From Silene latifolia (Eukaryota > Streptophyta > Magnoliopsida > Caryophyllales > Caryophyllaceae): a stretch of 64,000 nucleotides of DNA. The position numbers and the translations under genes are program-made. Each line of letters starts with the position of its first letter. The first letter of the stretch is position 1. The stretch covers positions 193,939,325-194,003,324 of the forward strand of contig NC_133536.1 in the NCBI RefSeq assembly GCF_048544455.1, in the 5' to 3' direction. Below, piece by piece: positions 1 through 11,092 of the stretch. Under the pieces are notes generated by a model. That model had not been told where the DNA came from, did not search any database, and worked only from the letters and a program-made list of their open reading frames with translations.

Positions 1-2550
1 GTGGAGAACCACATCACATACTTCAAAGCAGATACCCCTCATGTTCTCGTCAGCCAAGGCACCTTCTTTGGAAGCCCATTGGAAACCAGCAACAACAGAG
101 TCCTTAATTTCATTCAAGTACTGAACTCCCTTACACATATCAACAACCATATTTGGACCTGTGGTTTCCGGACCAAAACACCAGATTTTCTTGGCAAGAT
201 CCTTGTCCCAACCAAACTCTTCAGCAAGGATCTTGGACCTGATCTTTGGGTCATCCCTTGGGCCGATCCTTCCATCATCAATGGCCTCAGCAAGACCGTC
301 TTCAAGTGGCCTAGCTTCCATGTAGAGACGGTTGTGCTTGTTTGGGGACTTGCTCATCACAGTACGGACAGATCTGTCAATAACAGTCTCACGGAAGGAG
401 ACAACAGGATCAGACTTGATGATTTCAGCTCCACCCATGAAATCATCTTGAAGATCCTTCAAACAGATCTCAAGATGGAGTTCACCAGCACCAGCAATGA
501 TGTGTTCACCAGACTCCTCAATACTACAGACAACCATAGGGTCTGACTTTGCAAGACGTTTTAAACCTTCAACAAGCTTGGGAAGGTCAGAAGCAACCTT
601 ACACTGAACAGCAACACGGACAACGGGTGAGACAGAGAACTTCATTGCTCGGATTGGGTGAGCATCAACCTCCTTCTCGTTGGTCAAAGTGGCATTCTTC
701 GTGATAAACTGATCCAGACCAACCAAAGCAACAGTGTTTCCACAAGGCACATCTTCAACAGTTTCCTGCTTCTTTCCCATCCAAATGACGGTTCTCTGGA
801 CATTTTTGACATAAAGATCTTTCTTCTCACCAGGAACATAGTTGGGGCCCATGATCCTAACTTTCACACCAGTTGATACCTTCCCAGCAAACACACGACC
901 AAAGGCAAAGAACCTGCCCTTGTCAGATGCTGGAATCATTTTCGAAACATAAAGCATCAGAGGGCCATCAGGATCACAGTTCCTGATGGCGGTAGCATAC
1001 TGATCATCCATGGGACCTTCATACAAATTCTCAACACGATACTTCTGAGCAGTTGCCGGGGATGGCAAGTGATAGATCATCATTTCCAGCAAAGCACTGC
1101 TTGCTGGCAGCCAAACCTGCATAACACGCTTCATCAAAGCTTTACCAACCAAATCCTTCTCTTCAGACTTAAGCTGGACACCAAGCTTTGTCAACATTGG
1201 CCACAACTTATCCTTCTGATCATTCATGCAAATGTTGATGATTTGCTTGATGGGCTCATAACAAAACTGGACAAAACCACGCTTGCAAGTGGCAGAACCA
1301 GAATTCTTGGTAGTCCACTTCCTGGTGGCTGGGTCAAAGAAGTTCTCTCCCCAAAGACGCTCCATCATCTTAGTCTCATCAACTCCAAACTTGGAGGCAT
1401 ACATCTTAGCGAAGTTGGTGAGAGTAAATGCCCACCCATGAAGACCAGCTGAGAAAGCAACTGTTCCTTTCTCAGGGTAAACTTGGACATCACCAAGAAG
1501 AGGATCTTCATAGGTAGCCATAATGACATTAGCATTCTCAATAACCTTCTGGAAGGTTGTGTACGCCTCCTCTCCATCAACCTGAAGCTCAAGGAAACAA
1601 CGGTCCATCTTGTTAACTGTCAGAACAGGCCTGATTCTCTCACCAAGTGCTTGGCGAAGAACAGTTTCAGTCTGGACACAGACACCCTCGATACAGTCAA
1701 CAACAACCAGTGCACCATCAGTGATACGCAAAGCAGCTGTAACCTCAGACGAAAAGTCAACGTGCCCAGGAGAATCGATAAGGTTAATCAAATACTCGTT
1801 CCCATCACGCTTCCCCTTGAAAGCTTGCAAAGCCGCATCTGTCATCTCATAGTACAAAGAAATTCCAGTTGACTTGATAGTGATACCACGCTCGGCTTCA
1901 TCTGCACGAGTATCAGTCATCCGAACATCACCAGCAACTTCTTGGGCAATAATACCAGCAGCAGCCACCAAAGAATCGGTAAGAGTTGATTTTCCTGTAG
2001 AGCAGCAAAAAAAGCAAGAGATAAGACGGTTGGGCATTTCAAATGCCTTAGACTACAGATTACCCACTTAAAACTCAAAAAAAAGGATGATAACAGAACT
2101 GCCAAATTAAGTAGTCTCTTAACATCAAAATGTATACCAAAACTGTGAAATATACTTCCTTTGTCTCAATCATTTGTTATATTTTTTGTGACAAGTATTA
2201 TAATGAAAGGTAAACAAATAATTGAGACAAAGGGCGTAAATGTTCTGTAGTCGAATATTGTTCACCAACAAGCTTTATAAAATTCATCGCAACACGCACA
2301 CCAACTAAGTTTTTAAAAATGGTCAAAAATTAAAAAAAAATAGAAGCATTACCATGGTCAACATGGGCAATGACAGACATGTTACGAATGTTCTCTTTCT
2401 TGTCCATAATCGCACGTAGCCCCTCTGCTGTAAACTTCACCTGAAGTATTACAAAATTGAACATCAGAATAGGAAGGCAATCATTCAACCAGTTATACAC
2501 AAAGAAGGAATATTTAGTAGAACTAAGTTAAAGCAAAATATGATTACCAT
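1..2550 (-). CDS. eEF2: eukaryotic translation elongation factor 2 (eEF2), spliced, 3' end outside window
   Basis: This is the GTPase that drives ribosomal translocation in the cytosol. Read on the minus strand, the coding exons are 2548-2550 (ATG only), 2353-2440 and 1-1994, giving residues 1-695 of a protein usually about 843 long. Visible motifs are the G1 loop AHVDHGKST (residues 26-34), the effector segment [16 protein letters not shown]3 DSPGHVDF, and G4 VNKMD. The last codon in the window is the His of DVVLH, so the diphthamide-bearing His, a few residues on, lies just outside. Introns are GT-AG: 1995-2352 splits the Gly codon of the GKST P-loop, and 2441-2547 follows the start codon directly. 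The frame stays open from 1994 to 1, so the gene looks functional. Family assignment is firm. The ATG-only exon is inferred from ATG followed by GTAATC and from the need for a start before VKFTAEGL. Confidence 0.96.
2155..2236. mobile_element. Stowaway-like MITE in eEF2 intron
   Basis: An 82-bp element with inverted ends CTTCCTTTGTCTCAAT and ATTGAGACAAAGGGCG, flanked by TA on both sides (2153-2154 and 2237-2238). The end sequence and TA target fit Tc1/mariner-related Stowaway MITEs. It sits inside the intron between the second and third coding exons. Confidence 0.8.
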
Positions 2551-2555
2551 TTTCG

Positions 2556-3790
2556 CTGTTTAGATAATTCACAGGCAAAGCCAATAAAGAAATGCTCCAA
2601 TAAGGGTCTTCAATAAACCCTGTACGAAAATAGCATTAGTCATTGGATAGATTTCGTAAATAAACCAACAGATAAATAAAAATTCTCAAAAGAGAACTCT
2701 AGTTACAAGCAGAGTTATCTAATCTAATTTCGTGTGCACCTTTTGAATCATTCTTTTAGTAGGACTTTGTTGACACAACTAGAGATATCTCAATGGTTTT
2801 TGTCATCAAAGTCGGACCAAAAAATTGATTCAAAGGTACACAAGAAATAAACCAAAAGATCTCCGCAACATATGAGAAACACACTTCACATCAACAACAT
2901 GTCAAAATCTATAAAGCGGAAAACTAATACATGAGAAATGATTACAACCAACAACCAATCAATAAGAAGACACTCTGTATAAATCAATTCAATCAAACCA
3001 AAACCTAAAAATCAATTTCATCTTGCACACTCACCAATGAATTGGCCGGCAATTGATTAACCAATCTTAATGCTTATTAAATCTGAATATGATGCTTATA
3101 ACAGATTCAGAATAGTGAAACAGATTCATGTCAATCTACTAGATCAATATTGAAGAAAATAGTGAATATCAATTATTCATTTCAGTCTGCTAAAAACAAC
3201 AAAACATGCTTACGTTTGCGTTGATTAACGAATTTTAATGTTTACTAAATCTAGACATGAGGCTTAATAATATCATCACCGATGATTCACAAAAGTAACA
3301 CGATGATTGATATCAATATTGAAGAAAAGTTGAACAACTTAAAAAGGATAAATTCTTACTATACTGCATATAATCGTACTTCTTACTCATCTAAATGCTC
3401 ACTATATTTTGATTATTTCTAGATCTGTTTTGCACTATCATTGAGTAAAACAGTCATACACGAGACTTACTAAAAATTTTAAACATATTTTCAAGCTGGA
3501 AATGGAATAAATCAAAGCGCAACAGATTGAATATATCAACAATAATCATCAACAACATCAAAACGATATTAGATCATCAGATGATAATCAAGCTGAAAAG
3601 AATAACAGTCGCGATTCAACAATACTAATCATTTAATAGTTCATTCATCTACGTACTATAATCAAATCAAATCAAATACAAAAGGAAATGAAAGACGAGG
3701 AATTTCAGATCAAATCAAATACAAAAGGAAATGAAAGAAGAGGAATAGATCTGACGAAACAAAGGGAAAATAAGAGAGAGGAAGTAGAAC
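2556..3790 (-). other. eEF2 5'-UTR intron (about 1.2 kb)
   Basis: AT-rich non-coding stretch between the inferred 5'-UTR exon and the ATG mini-exon. It has no open frame of note. Near its 5' end, 3667-3750 holds a direct duplication of about 45 bp, with two copies sharing ATACAAAAGGAAATGAAAGA. Leader introns in plant translation-factor genes often raise expression; that role is inferred here. Confidence 0.5.
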
Positions 3791-3815
3791 CTGAAGAGAG
3801 AGAAAGTGAGCGGAG
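3791..3815 (-). other. eEF2 5'-UTR exon (approximate 5' end)
   Basis: On the minus strand the pyrimidine-rich stretch ends in CTCTTCAG followed by GTTCTACTTC, a plausible donor at 3790-3789. The matching acceptor would be AAACAG at 2556-2558, which leaves an 8-nt second exon CGAAAATG. The transcription start is placed about 30 bp downstream of the TATA-like sequence, so the 5' limit is an estimate. Confidence 0.5.
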
Positions 3816-3840
3816 ATGAGGAAATGAAATGAGGAGGCGT

Positions 3841-3881
3841 CCTTATACTTCCACACTTATGCCTTTCTATGTAAAACCCTA
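3841..3881 (-). promoter_or_regulatory. eEF2 core promoter: TATA-like box and telo-box
   Basis: The minus strand reads GTATAAGG at 3848-3841, a TATA-like box. The plus strand at 3874-3881 reads AAACCCTA, the telo-box found in many plant translation-machinery promoters. A TGGGCT (site II type) lies further up at 4039-4034. The combination supports a housekeeping translation-factor promoter; individual sites are weak evidence. Confidence 0.55.
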
Positions 3882-4090
3882 GCTCCTTGCTGCCCCCCTT
3901 TTTTCTTTGACTAATATGCCCTTCTAGATGTGGATATTCGAATCATCAATCATCTACTATGCAATTGGGTGGTGTTAGATATTTTGCCTTTGAGCCGATG
4001 GATCGGAATTGGACCGGGCCATGCTTAAAAAATAGCCCAATTCCTTCAAGACCGCACTACCAAATTGAGTATATACCACTTTTGCATATA

Positions 4091-4160
4091 CTAGTCGTTG
4101 CTCCGCGCCCGCCCTACCGGGCGCGGTACCCCAATTTGGCTAATTGCTTATCTGACCGCA
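4091..4160 (-). mobile_element. Helitron 3' terminus (minus orientation)
   Basis: The minus strand carries a strong GC-rich hairpin (arms near 4126-4115 and 4113-4103, CCGCGCCCG and CGGGCGCGG), then AGCAACGACTAG ending at 4091, followed by T. A hairpin a few bases before CTAG, with T after it, is the Helitron 3' end. The element should extend to higher coordinates, but I could not find a convincing 5' TC end, so only the terminus is annotated. It lies about 280 bp upstream of eEF2. Confidence 0.65.
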
Positions 4161-4169
4161 GGAGGATGC

Positions 4170-5527
4170 GTTGGAATAGAAAAGTATGTTATCATCATCT
4201 GGCCGAAAACGCAAACGAAACATAGTAAGCACTATAACATTATAGGCATGCTAAAAAAAATGACGGTAATGCAGAATAGCTCTGGCACAATAGTTGTAAA
4301 ATATTATGCAACACGCTCTCATGTACCAGCAAGGCACACATTTTTTTTTTCAAAAAATACCGGAGCAAATTGAAATAAAGAACAAGATAACAACGAATGA
4401 TCAACACAATTAACGATCTTGCCTAGAAAAAGCTTCTGAACGAGCGAGATGCCCCAATCTGTCTAAATAGTATTGTGAAGTAGTATTTGAAAAAAAAATC
4501 TCTTTCGGATACACACTAAGCAATATGATTGGAATACCTTGCATAATCCGAATCCTCACAAACTTATTGGAATACCTTTTGTAAGTACTTAAAATGTGGA
4601 GTAGCTAAAGCATCAGAGTGCCTTGCAAAATTTCAATTTCTCTAGACACTATAAATAGAACAATGTAGAACCTACAAAGTTTTACCGCGGTATAGCTTAC
4701 GCATTCACAAAAAAATGAAGTGTTACAACAGCCTACCTAAAAAAATGTAATGCAATAAAATAATTACAACACAATCTCACGAGCGGCATTCACTATAAAT
4801 AGAGAGTGGTTATTCAATCGTTTAAGCTAACCTAATATCTTGCATCGAAGCTGCCATCCTGCACATGAATAAATAGCAACAATCAACATAGATGGTAAAA
4901 CTGCTTATGTTTCATTTAAATCGTTAGTAAATTCCGTAGCAACATTACGAATAAACTCGGAAGCGTGGGATAAACCACAATTATCAGATCATGCCCAGAA
5001 AAAACGAAATCCAACATATCTACCCCAAAGGCCCAAACAAACAACAAATTTTATTTACTCCACTCTATTTTACACTACCATTTCTATAGTCTACAATTGC
5101 AATTTTATTCATATTTTATGAGAGGTTCATAATTACTTAGGGAGGGACCTCTACCTATTTCGCACAACTTAATAGTCGCTGCCCATTTAGTTAACTTGCC
5201 TTTATAATATGTACTTCATACTTGTTTCTTAGCGACTAATTCAATTAGTTTTATGTGCTTCAAACGACACCACCTTCAAAGCTCAACCTAAATACCAAAT
5301 ACAAGAGGGTGCCAAAGTTACATAAATTACTGACCTATAAGGTCAATACAGAAATCTAATTAGAATTCGGACTACTTCCTCATTTAGTATCAACGAGCAC
5401 ATTAAATACTGAAACCATAATGAACATCTAAGTCTATATTATATTAAATAATTCACGTAAATTGTCAAATAAAAAGGAAGAACACGGTAAATATCGAAAT
5501 TTAGCAGAAACATTCGGTATGTGGTGG
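4170..5527. other. AT-rich intergenic DNA, probably partly Helitron body
   Basis: No coding frame, RNA gene or clear repeat boundary seen. Some or all of it may belong to the Helitron ending at 4091. Confidence 0.4.
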
Positions 5528-5536
5528 AAAATAAAA

Positions 5537-6148
5537 GGGATATTCTACATAGTACCCCTCAATTTTTTGACTTTCTACATGGTACCCCTACACTTTTTAA
5601 AACATACATGGTACCCCTAATTAAATTATTGTCATTATCACTAAGTGTACCCCTAAACTTTATTTTCCGTCAATTAAACTCAGTTTTAGGCGTTAAGTGA
5701 TTACTTGGACGCGTAACCAAGCTTGTCATTTATCATCCCATGACATAAGGACTCTATTAGGCTCAATATCCATCTTTGGACGTGATAATTTGGCAAGGAA
5801 TCAATAAATTTTTTTAGCCCATATATATCAATAAATATTAGGATCAAGATGGATATTGAGCTTTTATTGATATATATGGGCTAAAAAAATTTATTGATTC
5901 CTTGCCAAATTATCACGTCCAAAGATGGATATTGAGCCTAATAGAGTCCTTATGTCATGAGATAATAAATGACAAGTTTGGTTACGCGTCCAAGTCATTA
6001 CCTAACTTTTAAAACTGAGTTTAATTGGTGGAAAATAAAGTTTAGGGGTAGATAATGATAATAATTAGGGGTACCATGTATGTTTTAAAAAGTGTAGGAG
6101 TACCATGTAGAAAGTTGAAAAATTGAGGGGTACCATGTAGAATATCCC
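5537..6148. mobile_element. Mutator-like foldback MITE, 612 bp, 9-bp TSD
   Basis: Arms 5537-5835 and 5863-6148 are near-perfect inverted repeats around a loop of about 27 bp. The ends read GGGATATTCTACAT. The element is flanked by a perfect 9-bp direct repeat AAAATAAAA (5528-5536 and 6149-6157). Long terminal inverted repeats starting with G plus a 9-bp duplication are the Mutator (MULE) signature. There is no room for a transposase, so it is non-autonomous. The GGTACCCCT-type motif recurs three to four times in each arm. Confidence 0.88.
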
Positions 6149-6202
6149 AAAATAAAAATGAATGGTGAGAAATATTACTTGCAAACAACGCGATTAACAC
6201 AT

Positions 6203-6358
6203 TTATTTCGCTCTCTTTTGTTCTTCCCGAAAGGGGTCGTCGCCATCATCGTCATTATCACTCTTTTCATCATCAGTGCTTTTCTCTTTGTTGTCATCAC
6301 TGTCGTCGTCATCATCATCGATGTCATCACGCCATAATACATGGAGAATAATCTTGTC
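6203..6358 (-). CDS. possible last exon with acidic tail, unrecognised
   Basis: A 51-codon open stretch on the minus strand ends in TAA at 6203-6205. It begins after an in-frame TGA with DKIILHVLWRDD and continues as an Asp-rich tail with Lys/Ser interruptions, ending EEQKRAK. A TGCAG acceptor-like site lies at about 6371. The acidic run partly reflects a GAT/GAC repeat, so it could be chance. No start codon or upstream exon is assigned, and I do not recognise a family. Confidence 0.2.
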   Translation of the reverse strand, partial: DKIILHVLWRDDIDDDDDDSDDNKEKSTDDEKSDNDDDGDDPFREEQKRAK

Positions 6359-6359
6359 T

Positions 6360-9300
6360 CAAATGGCAGAGCTGCATGAAGAAATCATAACAATTTTTAA
6401 ATTTTAATAAAGAAATTGAATACGTCATAACTTATCTAGCCGATTCACCCTTACTCACACTCTTACTTTATTAGATTCTAAAGCTCCGTGACCTGTCAAG
6501 TTTCTAATCAGTAAATTTTCAGTCAGGCCTAAATTATCTTAATATATTCATCATTTGAAATATGTTTGAGGTTTTAAAACGTTCCAATAACGTTCACAGT
6601 GTTCAATTGGCTTGCCACTCTTAAACACTTTTTAGGGTTTTTTCTAATTGTAGGAGCCACCCCAGAAGACATTCGATTTCCGTCTTACAAAGTAACAAAA
6701 CTAATAAAATCAATGAAGTAGTTGTGGGTATTGGAATATAGTTCAATGTGATCAGCGTATCCTGTTGCCTTTTCTAGATAGGATCGTCCTCATCAACCAT
6801 ATAATAAATCTTTGTAAGAAAAAACTTTTTTTTTTAAAAAGGATATGGAGCTTGTTCTATGTAAGGATATGGCGCTTGTCCTCTCCCTAGCTCCCTCCCT
6901 CTCTCAATATAAAATAAACCAAACAGAGTTTCTCTCCACCCTCTCCACTTTTCCCTCTCAAACTGGGGCATGCCCAAGACAACCTCTGCCTCCTTCCTTC
7001 TCTCCCTCATTCCCTCTCTCCAATCTGAACAATAGAAAAAAGAGCCTTTCTCCCTTCCTCTGCCCAACTCTCTTCGCTTTTTTCCTCTCAAACTGAACAG
7101 AAGCTAAACAAATATTCTTTGTCATCCCTCCCGTTTTTGTGACTATGTGATAGGTATGCACCTAGTCCCATGTAAGCAAGATTTAATGAAAGATTAACCA
7201 CATATGCGAAAGGAATTTGAACAAAGATTAAACACAGGCGCTCTACCTCCCCCACTGTATCCCTCCGTCTCAACGCTCTACCTCCCCCCACTATATCCCT
7301 CCGTCATATCGTACATAATTAACACCACACCAATCTGGTGAAAACCATCTGTGAATTTAAAATGTATCTACCCAGTCATATCCGAGTCAAACCCACGTGC
7401 TCCAACAAAATCTATATGCTTAGCATTCACATAAGGTTTCACTTTCAGACTCACTTGCCCCTTCCCAAGACCACCACAAAGATAACAATGCGCACTAAAA
7501 AGACACTCAACGTCCTTTTAACGAAACTTGGTTTATGGTAACTCACTGATTCTCTTGTGGTTTACCTATGATCTCCATGGATGATGTTATCAAAGATACT
7601 GTATTTATATGGTTAATTATTTGAAGATAGGACACAATATGAGTGAGTTATTTATGTATGTGACGTTACTCATTTTTTTTGAATGGATTACAAACTTACA
7701 ATAACCCCTCTTAAAGCCCTCTAATAACTAAAAAAATATGGGGATGACTTAGCAATGGAGTCAGAAAACTTAGACATTGATGAGTATTTTACGCAAATTA
7801 GTCGCTATTTTGACGGTCAACAGTGACTCCTGGTCCTCTAACTATCCTCTATCATTCTTTAAAAAATAAATGTGGAAACTTATTATGTGGCTAGATGGTG
7901 CAAAGCTAACAGAGAACCAAATTTAAACAACAAAATGTGCCTGTATAGTCTTCTTTATCTTGTAAATTATAGATGGTAAAATAAAAATCTATAGAAAAAA
8001 GTTCATAGTCAATAAATCAAAGTTTAGTTTCACCAAACTTGATCGAGGAGTCTACTATTCTGTTCTTAAAGACAGTATTGCCCTCAGAGATTTACCAGTT
8101 TATCCTTTTCCCTTTTCATCTAACCTTAAGAATGATTTCAAAAGTAGTGAGTTAATACGAATGCATGAATAAACATGAGTTAATCAAGTGAAGAAACTAA
8201 AATACCAAATATTAAAGAAAAAAGAGAGGGTAAGATGACCAACCTGAAAACCCGGCAAGACAAGAGATCCTCAGCTTAAGGTTCTTGAAGGAAAACAAGG
8301 GATTGTCCTCAAAAAAGAGAAGGCTTGTAAACCTGCAGATTCCAAATATTCGTACACCATGAAAGTGTAACAGTGCCACTGTAAGCAAACATTTTAGAAG
8401 CTGAAAGTTCGATTCAGCTCTATAATTGGTGCCTTGAAATGAGGAAGAAATGATTAGCTTTATGTGTCAATCATTTATTGTCACACTCGTAAGGATGATG
8501 TACTACCTCACCACATAATGAATTATATACATAACAGAATGGGATAGAAACAAATTCAACCCAACTGAAACCCGCGGAAGAGCCAAAATAAAACACCACC
8601 TATCATCCTACCCCTCAACTGGAACTCCATAAACTACTATGGACTAAATTTGCCCGAACTAATTAATTACTTACTTAAACACAACAGTTCATAAATCACG
8701 AAATTAGGTGACTAACCAAATACACACAAATCAATCCCTAAGAGTCTAAGAGCAGTGATTAATCATACATAAGTCATCCTAAAATTAAAATGAACCCTCC
8801 TCATCCCCTTTTCCTTCCCCTCATCCCTCCCCTACGACAACGCCACCCTTGAAAATTGGGTTAAAAAACAGTTTAATTATGAATAGTCAGTGCTGCTACG
8901 CTTATAGATGCTTTAATCTGGGGAATCTTTCAGGAAATTAGGAAAAGTTCAGAAAAAAACTTACTTTAAATCATGTCAAAGTCAATAAAGCTAATGGGTA
9001 ATCAGTAAAGATCAACACTACGAAAATTTTGAGTAGAAGCAAATGGACAATAAATTTAAAAACCTAAACTGGCAGCAAAATTACCTTCACTGGAATACAA
9101 CAGCGTGCGACCCTAAATCTCCTCCACTCTCGGCCACCACTCGCGACCTTCGGCTTAGATATCTCCTGCTCCTACCTCTGATACCCAGGCACCAACACCG
9201 AAACATATTTACCGAGCTACAAAATAATATTGGGGTGTTAATTAAATAATACGGAGTACGACTAAAAGTAGGGAACACATATGGAATGAATAAACTGCAT

Positions 9301-11036
9301 CACGTACCTGGCCAATTGGATCAAAGTTCAGCATAAATCAACATGAAATTCACCTGCAACAAGAATAGTTGTAGAATTTAAGGGTATAATATACTACAAA
9401 GAAAGAGGGAAATACTTGATTTAGCTATACGACAGTCTAAATTTAGTAGGCAATGGCGTAAAGACGAAGTTGAATACGATGAATCTTGAATTGCTGGAAA
9501 TGATGGAAAACAGAAACCTTGTTGGACAACATTGACATTTTAAGTAGTACAATTAAATAAAGTTTCTTTAAAAGGAAGAGAAAATACTCAATTTGTAAAC
9601 CTAATTGGAATGCAATATTACCTTTACATCATCGTTATCAATTCTTACTACCATGGTCCAGCCCGCAAACACCTACTCGTCACTACCGGCTCCGAGACTC
9701 AGGCTCCATACACCACCACCACATAACCCTTGTATCCCGAACCTCCTTCCCAGCCGTTCGATAAACATAGCCTCTGACTGAGCTCATAAGCAATATTTTG
9801 AAACTTCTCACATTTTAAGATAGTTCACAATTTTTCAAAAGCACAACGTTTAAGAAGCAAGCCCAAAATCAATGGTGGGGACACTATTAGTAAGAGACCG
9901 TCCAGTCCCAAAGCACTACATTAAAGTACATGGGCATAAACAACTTACACTAATTACGGAGTAGTAAATAAGAGACCTTTAGAGTGTTACCTGGGCTAAA
10001 TCCGCAGCCCTTCCCGGCTGTTAGTAGGCTCCATCGTCGATCCCCATCAAATGTGAACCAGTATATCTCGGAGCACTATCCTGCAAGATTCAAAAGTGCA
10101 TCAGGGCAGAACGACTTCCCACTCGTAAACACGTTATATATGGCAGACCCCGTGATCCGGAATCACATTCATGAAACTTACGGCAGTGACAATGAGAAAG
10201 GTGCACACCGCCCACCGATCTATCCAGTACAAATTAGGCGCACAAGGGAGACACCTGCGTTGTGGCGTCGCAAACACGATTGCCGGCTATAAAACACAGT
10301 CGTTAACAGTCGCAGATGAAGTACCCGGTAACACCATATCTTCAATAAGCAACATTATAAAACTCACACCAAGAAACCCATGATCAAAATACAATAATAC
10401 GTGCCCAATGTCTAAGAGCGTAACACATGCTTGCCGCCCCCCAGCACCCATCTCAAGCTGTGTCCCCATTCCATGCGCGCGCCTATGCTAAGTTTCCCGG
10501 CAGAGGATAAAACAGTTAATTACAGCAGTAATAGCAAAAAAAACAAGCAACTCTCGCCAGAGGAGGAAATCAATAAAGGTTAGGCATATACAGTAGTACC
10601 TCTGGTGTAGAGCAGTTTCTGACATTGTTAGGCACCCCACCCTGGCAGTAGCAAACAGTTGCCTCTGGCTGAGTGTCACCAAAACTGCAATAGTACTATC
10701 CCTGATGTCAGTATACGAAAGATCGACCACAAACTGTAAGCAAAATCAGCTACATGGGAGTACAGGCTGTAAATACCACGAAAGGCTGTTCACCAACTCC
10801 GGCCACTTGGCTAAGAACTATGCAAACACAGTAAACTGTTACAGTAAAAGATGTTGGTACAAATTAAATGTCCAGACCATTGTTGAGGCTCTTGGTATCA
10901 GTTATTCATAGGCCTTGCAATTTTTCCTAAACTCGAGTCAGAAATAATCATAACCAAAAACTAAATGTAAAACAATAGACAGGAACCGAATGTAGCACAA
11001 TAGAAATCAAATGAGTACCTTACTATGTTCCCCCCT
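6360..11036. other. intergenic, no gene recognised
   Basis: AT-rich with a pyrimidine-rich block at 6880-7100 and a direct duplication of about 35 bp at 7239-7305 (copies start CGCTCTACCTCCCCC). GC-richer islands at about 9110-9210, 9655-9770, 9990-10110 and 10420-10500 are bounded on the minus strand by splice-like CAG and GTAA sequences, but carry stops in every frame. They may be non-coding exons or decayed gene pieces. Confidence 0.35.
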
Positions 11037-11092
11037 TTCAATCTCCTGCACAACCTCGTAACCACCTTGAACAATCACAAATGAACACAGGT
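11037..11092 (-). repeat. diverged segmental duplicate, copy 1 (see 13868)
   Basis: This block matches 13868-13924 at most positions (shared core TGAACAATNACAAATGAACA). On the minus strand both copies follow a splice-like TTCAAG/TTCAG and can be read VVTRLCRRLK here and VVTKLCRRLK in the other copy. Conservation of the reading with mostly synonymous-looking or conservative changes hints at a former exon. Confidence 0.5.

Noticed and set aside
1-1872. Plus-strand frames 1-546, 1069-1452, 1483-1872 and others
   Set aside because: Antisense shadows of the eEF2 exon on the minus strand.
4440-4490. Possible 5' end of the minus Helitron at 4091
   Set aside because: The TC start is not preceded by A and the subterminal sequence is not convincing.
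8405-8440. tRNA-like TTCGATTC near 8409
   Set aside because: No acceptor stem or anticodon arm could be formed around it.
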